From a virus: 33,601 nucleotides of DNA. The notes beneath the pieces are model-generated. The model was not told the DNA's origin. It saw only the letters and a list, made by a program, of their open reading frames with translations, and made no database searches. Of this stretch, positions 6,642 to 12,106 are shown in pieces (position 1 is the stretch's first letter; each line of letters opens with the position of its first letter). The translations under genes and the position numbers were made by a program. The stretch spans positions 1 through 33,601 of the IMG/VR virus record IMGVR_UViG_3300011258_001069; one strand, 5' to 3'.

Positions 6642-7010
6642 TCATTCGGGCAACCTCGACATCTGCTCGGCCAGGGCCAGCACTTCGCCGCGCATGCTTT
6701 GCCATTTCTCACAGAGCGTTGCCTGCTTCTGTTCTTTGGTGATCGGCTTGATGTCGTAGTCGAGCGACTGGCCGAAGTATTCAGCCATGATGTGAATGCC
6801 CTTCTCCCGGGCCATCCGGCAGATAAAAAACAATTCATCAAGCGCGAGCTTTTCTTGACGTTCAGGATCGACGCAGTGAAGCAGTAAGCGCTGGGCATCC
6901 TTTAAGGGTTTGGAGGGCCACAGGCTGCCCGCTACCCGCTTCACGCCCAGCATTTCCAGCGTCGCTCGCAACGCTGCGTGCTCGTCGTCGTAGAACAGTT
7001 CACCCTGCAT
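6642..7010 (-). CDS. Phage regulator in the CII position
   Basis: 122 residues. It resembles a family I recall from beta- and gammaproteobacterial prophages: L-G-V-K-R-V-A-x2-L-W-P-x-K followed by D-A-Q-R-L-L-L-H-C-x-D-P-E-R-x-E-K-L and a helical C-terminus. Members sit right after cro, as here, and are often called CII-like regulators. If so, it would activate CI expression during lysogenic commitment. The ATG at 7010 has GGGGG upstream, inside a hairpin. A TTG at 7016 is a less likely start. A tandem ten-base repeat just upstream (7030-7049) looks like a CII-type target. Confidence 0.5.
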   Translation of the reverse strand: MQGELFYDDEHAALRATLEMLGVKRVAGSLWPSKPLKDAQRLLLHCVDPERQEKLALDELFFICRMAREKGIHIMAEYFGQSLDYDIKPITKEQKQATLCEKWQSMRGEVLALAEQMSRLPE

Positions 7011-7036
7011 TACCAACTACCCCCAATGATTGGTAA
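7010..7036 (-). promoter_or_regulatory. Hairpin over the ribosome site and start of the CII-like gene
   Basis: In the minus-strand transcript, TTACCAA (7036-7030) can pair with TTGGTAA (7016-7010). The loop holds the GGGGG ribosome site, and the 3' arm includes the A of the ATG. This could limit translation of the CII-like gene, or serve as a protein-binding palindrome in DNA. Confidence 0.45.
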
Positions 7037-7049
7037 GCGTTGGTAAACG
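7030..7049 (+). promoter_or_regulatory. Tandem ten-base repeat, candidate CII-type activator site (pRE-like)
   Basis: TTGGTAAGCG is followed directly by TTGGTAAACG: two copies with a ten-base period, one helical turn. Lambda CII binds TTGC-N6-TTGC with the same period at pRE, which also lies next to cII and drives cI antisense to cro. I see no convincing -10 box, so this rests on geometry and position. Confidence 0.4.
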
Positions 7050-7061
7050 CTCCTGTGGCCA

Positions 7062-7113
7062 AATAAAAAACCACCAAGCCAGCACCCTGATACGGGCGTC
7101 GCAGCTGGCTGGT
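7062..7113 (-). terminator. tR1-like rho-independent terminator between cro and the CII-like gene
   Basis: On the minus strand AGCCAGC's partner GCTGGCT (7104-7110 with 7077-7083) forms a seven-base stem. It is extended by three more pairs past one bulged base and followed by six T. The 20-base loop contains a nested CCC/GGG. It lies just after cro, as tR1 does in lambda, so passage into replication genes probably needs antitermination or leak-through. Confidence 0.75.
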
Positions 7114-7133
7114 GTAATGACCTACGGGGGTAG

Positions 7134-7352
7134 TCATGCGGCCTGCCCATAGAAGTAACGGATCAGGTCGTCGCGAGTGAGCGACCCCCCACTCGCTGCC
7201 GCCAAGCCGGCCAAAAGCTTAGGTCTCGGAATTTTGTTAGGCGGGTCGCAAATAAGGTGGCACCGGATGTAACTAACCGTTGTGCCAGCCTTTTTGGCAA
7301 AGTTTGTTTGTTGCCGCGGGTCCAGAGATCTGAAATAGGTTCGTAGGTCCAT
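7134..7352 (-). CDS. cro: Cro-like (YdaS-type) helix-turn-helix repressor
   Basis: 72 residues. The pattern F-A-K-K-A-G-T-T-V-S-Y-I-R (about 18-30) is a helix-turn-helix, followed by I-P-R-P-K-L-L-A-G-L-A, the usual second half of YdaS/Cro-type proteins. It is divergent from the CI-like gene across the TACC-N5-GGTA operators, so it is the Cro equivalent: the first gene of the lytic operon, repressing cI. The ATG at 7352 has only about a dozen bases between it and the nearest operator and no clear ribosome site, so the mRNA may be almost leaderless. A tR1-like terminator follows. Confidence 0.75.
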   Translation of the reverse strand: MDLRTYFRSLDPRQQTNFAKKAGTTVSYIRCHLICDPPNKIPRPKLLAGLAAASGGSLTRDDLIRYFYGQAA

Positions 7353-7364
7353 GATCGAAACCTA

Positions 7365-7377
7365 TACCATAAAGGTA
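7365..7377. promoter_or_regulatory. Repressor operator 1 in the cro-cI region
   Basis: TACCATAAAGGTA fits the palindrome TACC-N5-GGTA. It lies 13 bases before the cro start and overlaps the likely cro -10 region (TATAGG on the minus strand at 7366-7361, with TTGCAT at 7387-7382 as a possible -35). Confidence 0.7.
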
Positions 7378-7397
7378 AATCATGCAAGAAAAAATAT

Positions 7398-7410
7398 TAC
7401 CTTTTCGCAC
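7398..7410. promoter_or_regulatory. Degenerate operator 2 (half site)
   Basis: TACCTTTTCGCAC keeps the left TACC arm, but its right arm is GCAC instead of GGTA. Its centre is 33 bases from operator 1 and 16 from operator 3, making a three-site cluster like lambda OR. It would be the weakest site. Confidence 0.4.
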
Positions 7411-7413
7411 ATA

Positions 7414-7426
7414 TACCGTAATGGTA
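7414..7426. promoter_or_regulatory. Repressor operator 3 in the cro-cI region
   Basis: TACCGTAATGGTA is a full TACC-N5-GGTA palindrome. It lies 21 bases before the preferred cI start, where bound Cro or CI could control cI itself. Confidence 0.65.
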
Positions 7427-7447
7427 GCGATGGGTAGATTGATCCCC

Positions 7448-7870
7448 ATGACTTCTACAGAAATTAGGCGACTAAATGCACGTGCTTTGATCGAGGCAGA
7501 GTGCAATAAATCGCTCGCAGACTTCGCCCGCGAGATCGGCCGGTCCGATGCTCAAGTCAATCACCTTGTTGGGCCTAGCCCAATTAAGGGGATCGGCGAT
7601 GCGATGGCGCGCCACATTGAGAATAAATTCGGCAAGCCGCGCGGCTGGCTGGATAACGTCCATTCCCCAGCTTTAAGTGCCTCTGCGGAATGGGTCGCCA
7701 CAGTCTTTGACAGACTGGATCGAGTAAACCAGGAGAACTTCGTTAGCATGTTGCGTGGACCGGCTGAAAGAGTCGCCCCGGAACTGATGGATCAGGCGCC
7801 GACCTTCCACAACAAAAACGCTCTAACAACGAACGAGGAGCTCACGGATGACGAAGAAACAACGGTATGA
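7448..7870 (+). CDS. cI: CI-like phage repressor lacking a peptidase domain
   Basis: 140 residues from the ATG at 7448; in-frame ATGs at 7382, 7421 and 7430 would place the start inside the operators. Residues 1-65 are a helix-turn-helix domain: L-A-D-F-A-R-E-I-G-R-S-D-A-Q-V-N-H-L, then G-I-G-D-A-M-A-R-H-I-E, and K-P-R-G-W-L-D-N, the layout at the N-terminus of many phage repressors. The usual C-terminal LexA/S24 domain with its Ser-Lys pair is absent; a short acidic tail replaces it. RecA-driven self-cleavage is thus not expected. It overlaps the next gene by 23 bases. No good ribosome site is seen, as is common for leaderless cI mRNA. Confidence 0.7.
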   Translation: MTSTEIRRLNARALIEAECNKSLADFAREIGRSDAQVNHLVGPSPIKGIGDAMARHIENKFGKPRGWLDNVHSPALSASAEWVATVFDRLDRVNQENFVSMLRGPAERVAPELMDQAPTFHNKNALTTNEELTDDEETTV

Positions 7871-8123
7871 CGAATCGGTTGCTCAACTACTTGAATACTT
7901 ATCGCTGTCAGACGAAGCAATCCACATTGCCGAGGGCTGGTCCTTACTGGATGACCGGGCCAAGCGGCATGTAAAAATACTCATTGATGACCACATTTCG
8001 CGAGAAATACCGCAATTGAGACAGTATTACGCTAATGTGAGCATCAAAGATCAGGAGCGCTTCAACCGCGTAGTTGAGCGCGTGCAAGACCGCTATCGAG
8101 GAATACCACCGGAGGACGCATGA
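7848..8123 (+). CDS. Small protein co-expressed with the repressor
   Basis: 91 residues, starting inside the end of the CI-like gene. The product is helical and charged (D-D-R-A-K-R-H-V-K-I-L-I-D-D-H-I) with no recognised domain. Position and coupling suggest a partner of the repressor, such as an antirepressor, a stabiliser or the missing oligomerisation function. That is inference from context alone. Its stop overlaps the next start by four bases (ATGA). Confidence 0.55.
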   Translation: MTKKQRYDESVAQLLEYLSLSDEAIHIAEGWSLLDDRAKRHVKILIDDHISREIPQLRQYYANVSIKDQERFNRVVERVQDRYRGIPPEDA

Positions 8124-8386
8124 CAAACGACACCACCAAATGGAAAACCGCTTTCTTTGTCGCAGTATTTGCTGCGATGTTTTTCGCTGGGACCGCCTTC
8201 GGCGCGAAGGACAATCGTGAACGGGTGCCAACACACAAGAGTGTTTATAAGAACGGGTTCACAGTCCATACGCTCTCGAATGGAATTATTTGCGTAGTGT
8301 ACGAACGGGGCGGCACGGTTTCATCCGCGAAATCGGGGCTATCCTGCAATTTCGCTAATTACGATCACACTATACCCGAGATCTAA
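8120..8386 (+). CDS. Small exported or membrane-anchored protein, lysogenically expressed
   Basis: 88 residues. After a short basic start, residues 10-28 form a hydrophobic segment (A-F-F-V-A-V-F-A-A-M-F-F-A) ending in G-T-A-F-G-A. This is a signal peptide or single membrane anchor. The outer part has two Cys that may form a disulphide. It is the last gene of the cI transcript, with a terminator just after it, so it should be made in the lysogen. Superinfection exclusion is a reasonable guess for such a protein, not shown by sequence. Confidence 0.55.
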   Translation: MTNDTTKWKTAFFVAVFAAMFFAGTAFGAKDNRERVPTHKSVYKNGFTVHTLSNGIICVVYERGGTVSSAKSGLSCNFANYDHTIPEI

Positions 8387-8406
8387 AACTACCTACCGCC
8401 GATCCG

Positions 8407-8429
8407 AGCCCGCGCAATGCGGGCTTTTT
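8407..8429 (+). terminator. Rho-independent terminator after the cI operon
   Basis: AGCCCGC (8407-8413) and GCGGGCT (8419-8425) form a perfect seven-base stem with loop GCAAT, followed by TTTTG. It ends the cI transcript just before the next promoter. Confidence 0.85.
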
Positions 8430-8444
8430 GTTGCCTAAAAGATT

Positions 8445-8457
8445 TACCTTTTTGGTA
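8445..8457. promoter_or_regulatory. Repressor operator upstream of the plus-strand early promoter
   Basis: TACCTTTTTGGTA is a full TACC-N5-GGTA palindrome. It directly abuts the TTGACA -35 box at 8458. Confidence 0.75.
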
Positions 8458-8486
8458 TTGACACCATTACCTTTATGGTAAATACT
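8458..8486 (+). promoter_or_regulatory. Near-consensus early promoter of the plus-strand operon (pL-like)
   Basis: TTGACA (8458-8463), a 17-base spacer and AATACT (8481-8486) make a strong sigma-70 promoter. One operator abuts the -35 box and another fills most of the spacer, so bound repressor would block it. It should be the main early promoter for genes from 8527 onward. Confidence 0.8.
8468..8480. promoter_or_regulatory. Repressor operator inside the plus-strand early promoter
   Basis: TACCTTTATGGTA is a full palindrome that lies between the -35 and -10 boxes. Its centre is 23 bases from that of the other operator here. On the opposite strand it reads TACCATAAAGGTA, identical to operator 1 by cro. 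Confidence 0.75.
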
Positions 8487-8526
8487 CGCTCCATCAGCCA
8501 CTACTCGCTGGATGGAGATTGGAACA

Positions 8527-9111
8527 ATGCACTACCACGCCAAACTTTGGTTGCCGTCGGATCAAGACATTGAGCAGCAGGTTTCCGCAGCGCTAGAGCC
8601 GTACCGAGAAGCCTACAACGAAACGACTGAAGATCTGACAGGTTGGTGGGACTGGTTTCAAATTGGTGGGCGGTGGACCGGCACGCACATGCCGGACTAC
8701 AACCCCGAAACCGACCCCAAAAATATCGAAGCATGCGATTTTTGCCGCCAGACTGGGATGCGCGAATGGCCCGAAGATGGGCTTATGGTCAAGCGACCCT
8801 GCAACGGGTGTTCTTCAATAGACCCCGACAATCCGGGCGTGCCGAGCTACCCCTATGGGATTGGGAAAAGGCTGAAATGGCCCACGAAATGGGCCGCATT
8901 CCCACTTGACATTATTCCTGCGGACGCCGTCCAGGCTGACTTGTCGCCCTACACGTTTGTGAGCAAAGAGCACTCACTCTGCCTGCAGAAAAAAACCTGG
9001 AATGGGGAAGATTTCGTTGAAGGTGAGATCAAGGGCCGAACCGTAAAGCAGCTGCTTTCGGACTACAACATAGTGGGCGGATATCTGGTTACCGTCGACT
9101 ATCACTCATGA
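8527..9111 (+). CDS. Conserved phage protein with a four-cysteine zinc motif
   Basis: 194 residues; the ATG at 8527 has GGAGA upstream, while an ATG at 8512 overlaps that ribosome site. Key blocks are W-W-D-W-F-Q-I-G-G-R-W-T-G (40-52), then C70-x2-C73 and C92-x2-C95, then a mixed alpha/beta C-terminus. I recall similar F-x2-G-G-R-W-x-G proteins in phages of several hosts, all without a known role. As first gene of the repressed early operon it would be made at once after infection or induction. Confidence 0.6.
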   Translation: MHYHAKLWLPSDQDIEQQVSAALEPYREAYNETTEDLTGWWDWFQIGGRWTGTHMPDYNPETDPKNIEACDFCRQTGMREWPEDGLMVKRPCNGCSSIDPDNPGVPSYPYGIGKRLKWPTKWAAFPLDIIPADAVQADLSPYTFVSKEHSLCLQKKTWNGEDFVEGEIKGRTVKQLLSDYNIVGGYLVTVDYHS

Positions 9112-9323
9112 GGACGGATCCAGTGTCCGCGCTGAACCCCGCTTTTCGGCAACCTACCAGCGGCCATCGCGTCCATATGCGCGACCACAAACACCTTGCC
9201 TCGCGCCGCCGCTTAACCGCAGCCGGTCGGTTCTGGGTGCTCTACGGTGGATCGCTCTTCTTTGTGATGCTGTTCAGCCTGTCCGGTTATATCGATGCGT
9301 TCCTGCAGGCGGTGTTCCTGTAA
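9108..9323 (+). CDS. Small single-pass membrane protein
   Basis: 71 residues, start overlapping the upstream stop (ATGA). A basic N-terminal half is followed by a hydrophobic span at about residues 43-62 and a short C-terminal tail. The positive-inside rule puts the N-terminus in the cytoplasm. Function unknown. The stop overlaps the next start (TAATG). Confidence 0.55.
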   Translation: MRTDPVSALNPAFRQPTSGHRVHMRDHKHLASRRRLTAAGRFWVLYGGSLFFVMLFSLSGYIDAFLQAVFL

Positions 9324-9766
9324 TGCCGGCGTGGATGAATCAACCCTCCGGTCTGCGTCCGAAGCCTGAGCGCTGGAATGCCGTGTTAGGTATGCAGCAG
9401 CCAGTGGAACTGTACAAGCCCATGCGCTACCGCAAGCCGCGCGTTGTGACTGTTACAGGCGCCGACTTATTCGGGCCTAGCGTGCCATCCAATTACATCG
9501 GCCTGGTGTTCTCGGTGAGGTGGAAAGCATACCGACATCAGTTTCGGATCGTGACCGACTGCCCCGCGCGCGCGCAGCTTTGGGTAGGTGGGTGCACGGC
9601 ACCAGACCCAGACGGCTTTATTACCCATAACGGCAAGCCCGCGATTGGGCCTGGTACCGCGTCCTTGGATGGCAGCGGGATCATCGTTGGCTCCCTGCCT
9701 GACTGGCCCCTGGCTAACGTCAACATATTGCCGAGCGCCTCGATACCGCCAAAGGGGTTCGAATGA
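9323..9766 (+). CDS. Phage protein of unknown function
   Basis: 147 residues. The product is rich in Pro and Gly and predicted mostly beta, with V-V-T-V-T-G-A-D-L-F-G-P in the middle and no cysteine cluster. I do not recognise it. It is coupled to both neighbours by overlapping codons. The codon pattern and tiling support a real gene. Confidence 0.5.
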   Translation: MPAWMNQPSGLRPKPERWNAVLGMQQPVELYKPMRYRKPRVVTVTGADLFGPSVPSNYIGLVFSVRWKAYRHQFRIVTDCPARAQLWVGGCTAPDPDGFITHNGKPAIGPGTASLDGSGIIVGSLPDWPLANVNILPSASIPPKGFE

Positions 9767-10116
9767 TCCGAACAGAGCAGATGGCCGCCAAGCTATTTCT
9801 CCAGCTCGGTGACATTGACGCGTGCCACGCGATCACGTTGCGCGCCGCCTTTTTCGCTGGGGCTGCTGATCGGCGCGCGTTCGTTGTGTCGGTTGGGATC
9901 GAATTCACCGCCGCTACGCTGGGCTTTATCGCTGACGGCATGCACGAACCTGATGCGATGTTCTCGATCGGGTTTGACGACAAGCTTTTCGCTGTAGCGC
10001 TCGGCCTGAACCGGTTTCACATCAATAACTCAATCCTTGACGTTACACGCGGGCAGCACGGTCGTTTGCTCCAGGCCGTTGGGGAGTACATCAACAGACT
10101 GGAGATTGCAGCATGA
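9763..10116 (+). CDS. Phage protein of unknown function
   Basis: 117 residues, helical N-terminus (E-Q-M-A-A-K-L-F-L-Q-L-G-D) and a mixed C-terminal part. No recognised motif. Overlaps both neighbours by four bases (ATGA), so it is translated as part of the early operon. Confidence 0.5.
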   Translation: MIRTEQMAAKLFLQLGDIDACHAITLRAAFFAGAADRRAFVVSVGIEFTAATLGFIADGMHEPDAMFSIGFDDKLFAVALGLNRFHINNSILDVTRGQHGRLLQAVGEYINRLEIAA

Positions 10117-10319
10117 ACAAAATAACGATTTTGAAATATGTAAACCAGTTAACCGAACGTTACGAAGGGTCATTAATCACCGTGGCCTGTCGAGCTGATG
10201 GCGTGCACGTCGCAGCCGTCGATGACCACCTGGTCCCGGGCGAATACACGATGGTGGTTAGCGCGCGAGCAGCCGCACAACGCCACATCAACAAACACTT
10301 AGTCCGCCCGGCTGCGTAG
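10113..10319 (+). CDS. Small phage protein of unknown function
   Basis: 68 residues, charged, with a beta-rich centre (L-I-T-V-A-C-R-A-D-G-V-H-V-A-A-V-D-D) and a helical basic end. No recognised family. It ends 100 bases before the methyltransferase gene; that gap holds a structured leader. Confidence 0.5.
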   Translation: MNKITILKYVNQLTERYEGSLITVACRADGVHVAAVDDHLVPGEYTMVVSARAAAQRHINKHLVRPAA

Positions 10320-10340
10320 CCAGCGGATCACGAACACGCT

Positions 10341-10408
10341 GCCCGGTCATTCTTTTAACTGACTCTCCAGGATGGAGGTTTGCCTACCGACCGGGTGGGG
10401 CTTTTATT
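10341..10408 (+). other. Structured RNA leader before the methyltransferase gene
   Basis: CCCGGTC (10342-10348) can pair with GACCGGG (10389-10395), enclosing a second hairpin with CTCC/GGAG arms. A short T-rich stretch (GGGGCTTTTATT) follows, then the GAGGT ribosome site. It could be a weak terminator or attenuator, or a processed leader. This is the longest non-coding gap in the plus-strand operon. Confidence 0.4.
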
Positions 10409-10418
10409 GAGGTAACAC

Positions 10419-10940
10419 ATGCCTAGCGAGCAACAACGCAGCAAAACACCGCAAGTCGAACGGGACTGTTGGCGCACACCGCCTTGGTTGTTCCGGTTCC
10501 TCGCGGAGCGCTTTGGGCCTTTTGATATTGATCTGGCAGGCGACGAGCAAAACGCATTATGTCCGTGGTGGTTTGGTGGTTATGGCATGTACTTCGTTAG
10601 TTCGTTCGATATGGACTGGCTGCGCTTCCGTGATGGCTTTTGTAATTGCCCGTTTAGTGACCCGTTGCCGTGGGTTACGCGGGCCGCAGAACTGGCGCCA
10701 AAGGGCTTATCTACCACGATGGTTCTACCTACACACACCAACCAAACATGGGGTGGTTTGGCTGAATACGCGACGCATCGGATCGAGTTCATCGGGCGAG
10801 TTGCCTACTACACACCAGACGGCGTTGAAATGAAAAGCCCACGCGGCGGCACCCAGGTACTTCACTTTGAGCGCCACAACCTCGGCAACACGCGCACGGT
10901 GTGGGTTAAGACGCGAGATTTAAAGGCGCGATATTCGTGA
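10419..10940 (+). CDS. Phage N-6-adenine methyltransferase (Dam-like)
   Basis: 173 residues. The start matches phage N-6-adenine methyltransferases: D-C-W-R-T-P-P-W-L-F-R-F-L (16-28), F-G-P-F-D-I-D-L-A-G-D (32-42, the S-adenosylmethionine-binding side), and a motif IV block at 75-80. That block reads N-C-P-F-S where N/D-P-P-Y is usual. Motif IV flips and positions the target adenine, so the P-to-C and Y-to-F changes could weaken or retune activity. The likely role is protecting phage DNA from host restriction or changing transcription. Start chosen at an ATG with GAGGT upstream. Confident of the family, less so of activity. Confidence 0.75.
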   Translation: MPSEQQRSKTPQVERDCWRTPPWLFRFLAERFGPFDIDLAGDEQNALCPWWFGGYGMYFVSSFDMDWLRFRDGFCNCPFSDPLPWVTRAAELAPKGLSTTMVLPTHTNQTWGGLAEYATHRIEFIGRVAYYTPDGVEMKSPRGGTQVLHFERHNLGNTRTVWVKTRDLKARYS

Positions 10941-11013
10941 CTAACCCAACAAACGACGAACTGAACCGGCGCGCCATATGCCTAGCAGTTATCACTAGCG
11001 AGGGAGATAAGTA
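10937..11013 (+). CDS. Possible 25-residue remnant gene
   Basis: A GTG overlapping the methyltransferase stop (GTGA) opens a 25-codon frame ending in TAA, right at the next ATG (TAATG). The product has T-N-D-E-L-N-R-R-A-I, which recalls the first residues of a common phage family beginning D-x-E-L-N-R-R, but it stops soon after. It may be a degraded copy or a leader peptide. Confidence 0.3.
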
Positions 11014-11016
11014 ATG
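10977..11016 (+). repeat. Direct repeat copy 1: translation-initiation cassette
   Basis: Forty bases ending in the ATG of the first zinc mini-protein. They match 37 of 40 bases at 11195-11234. The unit contains CTAG arms around GTTAT, then GAGGGAGA as ribosome site, then TAATG. Confidence 0.8.
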
Positions 11017-11172
11017 GATAAGACAAATACTTATCGCGGGAAACGAAACCCACCTCGGGACCGATGCGAAAACTGCGGCAAGAAAGGTCTCGGCCCGCCC
11101 AAGCCATTTCCGAACGGTCAAGTGCTTAAGAACTGTCGTTATTGTCTGCACGTCCAAGAGGTGACGGGATGA
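11014..11172 (+). CDS. Zinc-ribbon mini-protein (52 residues)
   Basis: Strong GAGGGAGA ribosome site and an ATG at 11014. The product is basic, with C-E-N-C-G (about 20-24) and C-R-Y-C (about 42-45): a compact two-pair zinc ribbon. Lys/Arg-rich flanks suggest nucleic-acid binding. It is the first of a run of Cys-rich small proteins. Function unknown. Confidence 0.65.
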   Translation: MDKTNTYRGKRNPPRDRCENCGKKGLGPPKPFPNGQVLKNCRYCLHVQEVTG

Positions 11173-11194
11173 GTGCTGACCACCTAACAACGCT

Positions 11195-11234
11195 TATGCC
11201 TAGCGGTTATCGCTAGCGAGGGAGAGAAGTAATG
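11195..11234 (+). repeat. Direct repeat copy 2: translation-initiation cassette
   Basis: Forty bases ending in the ATG of the second zinc mini-protein. Here the palindromic part is complete (CTAGCGGTTATCGCTAG), giving a six-base stem with a five-base loop just before the ribosome site. Confidence 0.8.
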
Positions 11235-11423
11235 TTTGAAGATTTTTACAATCTGCCGCAGTTAAAGCGCGGCCTTTGCTGGTGCCGCACTTGTAGGCGT
11301 TCTGAGCGCTTCAAGCACGATCCATTGCGAAACGGCTGGCCTCGCTGCTGCGGACACACCATGACTATTGATTCACCCGTAGAACAGCTTGAATTACGCG
11401 AGGGTAAAGCCAATGGATATTGA
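11232..11423 (+). CDS. Zinc-ribbon mini-protein (63 residues)
   Basis: Preceded by the second copy of the repeated leader. Contains C-W-C-R-T-C (about 16-21) and C-C-G-H (about 39-42), so three to five Cys plus a His that could hold one zinc. N-terminus acidic, middle basic. Possibly a diverged duplicate of the upstream mini-protein together with its leader. Function unknown. Confidence 0.6.
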   Translation: MFEDFYNLPQLKRGLCWCRTCRRSERFKHDPLRNGWPRCCGHTMTIDSPVEQLELREGKANGY

Positions 11424-11640
11424 TCAAACGATAGCGTGGCTGGAGCGGCTGGCTGAGGACTCACCTTGGGTAAACCAGGCGCAGGAATTTCGAGAAGCCG
11501 CCCAACACCTACGGCGGCTGCGGGATGCTTTGGCGGGTATTGTCTCCGCATCCGACAAAAATGAGGGCATGGGCTACCGGCCGCTTAATCACGTTCTTTT
11601 GGCCACTGCCCGCGCAGCCCTTAACGAGGTGGCGGAATGA
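11413..11640 (+). CDS. Small helical phage protein
   Basis: 75 residues; the ATG at 11413 has GAGGG eight bases upstream and lies inside the previous gene's end. An earlier in-frame ATG at 11389 is deep in that gene. The product is a helical hairpin rich in Leu, Ala and Arg (A-W-L-E-R-L-A...A-A-Q-H-L-R-R-L-R-D-A-L-A), possibly a coiled coil. No known role. Confidence 0.55.
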   Translation: MDIDQTIAWLERLAEDSPWVNQAQEFREAAQHLRRLRDALAGIVSASDKNEGMGYRPLNHVLLATARAALNEVAE

Positions 11641-11942
11641 GTAGTAGTGACGAAGGATGGAATTGTCTGCGTTGCGGTGACTGCTACGTCGACGGGCACC
11701 ATGTGACCTATGAAGAAACGCACGTCAACTGCGGCGGCCGGTGCGAGCCTAACGAGACGGGCAAAACAAAACCCACCATCCCCGCCCCCGAAATCGCCGC
11801 ACTGGCGCGGGAGATAGATGCGAATCTAAAAGACATTAAGCACGAAAACGGCCTTACCGATTATCAAGATACGTGCGTCGATGAATCGCTAGAGAAAGTA
11901 GCCGCCCTCTTAAAGCTAGCCGAACCGGAGAACGAAGGATGA
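11637..11942 (+). CDS. Small Cys-rich acidic protein
   Basis: 101 residues. The N-terminus has C-L-R-C-G-D-C (about 10-16) and C-G-G-R-C (about 32-36), a probable zinc site. The rest is an acidic, helical tail (E-I-A-A-L-A-R-E-I-D...S-L-E-K-V-A-A-L-L-K). Both ends overlap neighbours by ATGA. Function unknown. Confidence 0.55.
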   Translation: MSSSDEGWNCLRCGDCYVDGHHVTYEETHVNCGGRCEPNETGKTKPTIPAPEIAALAREIDANLKDIKHENGLTDYQDTCVDESLEKVAALLKLAEPENEG

Positions 11943-12106
11943 AAGGACCGAACGACGATGAGGTTTGCCCTAACTGTTACGTGCTACTTGACGAAGGCTT
12001 CTGTGCGGATTGTGGTTACTTAAGCAACGACTGTTATTGCGAATGCGGGCTGTTATTGATTGATGGTCATTGCGAGGAATGCGACGACCCGGGGGACGAA
12101 GGATGA
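11939..12106 (+). CDS. Very Cys-rich mini-protein (55 residues, ten Cys)
   Basis: ATG at 11939 overlaps the upstream stop, with GAAGG just before it. Cys pairs lie at 10/13, 22/25, 32/34/36 and 45/48, enough for two zinc ions in a tandem zinc-ribbon fold, linked by acidic residues. About one residue in six is Cys. The product is acidic, which argues against DNA binding and for protein binding or metal sequestration. Function unknown. Confidence 0.65.
   Translation: MKGPNDDEVCPNCYVLLDEGFCADCGYLSNDCYCECGLLLIDGHCEECDDPGDEG

Noticed and set aside
5983-6705. Long minus-strand frame opposite the DUF4145 gene
   Set aside because: No recognised motif; the DUF4145 reading has zinc pairs and a known domain, and the minus frame would overlap the CII-like gene.
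7113-7140. boxB-type nut hairpin after cro
   Set aside because: A short imperfect hairpin (TGACTAC...GTAGGTCA) is there, but no boxA was found beside it and no N-like protein is recognised.
10977-11234. CRISPR-like array
   Set aside because: Only two copies, 178 bases apart, each fused to a start codon; no regular spacers.
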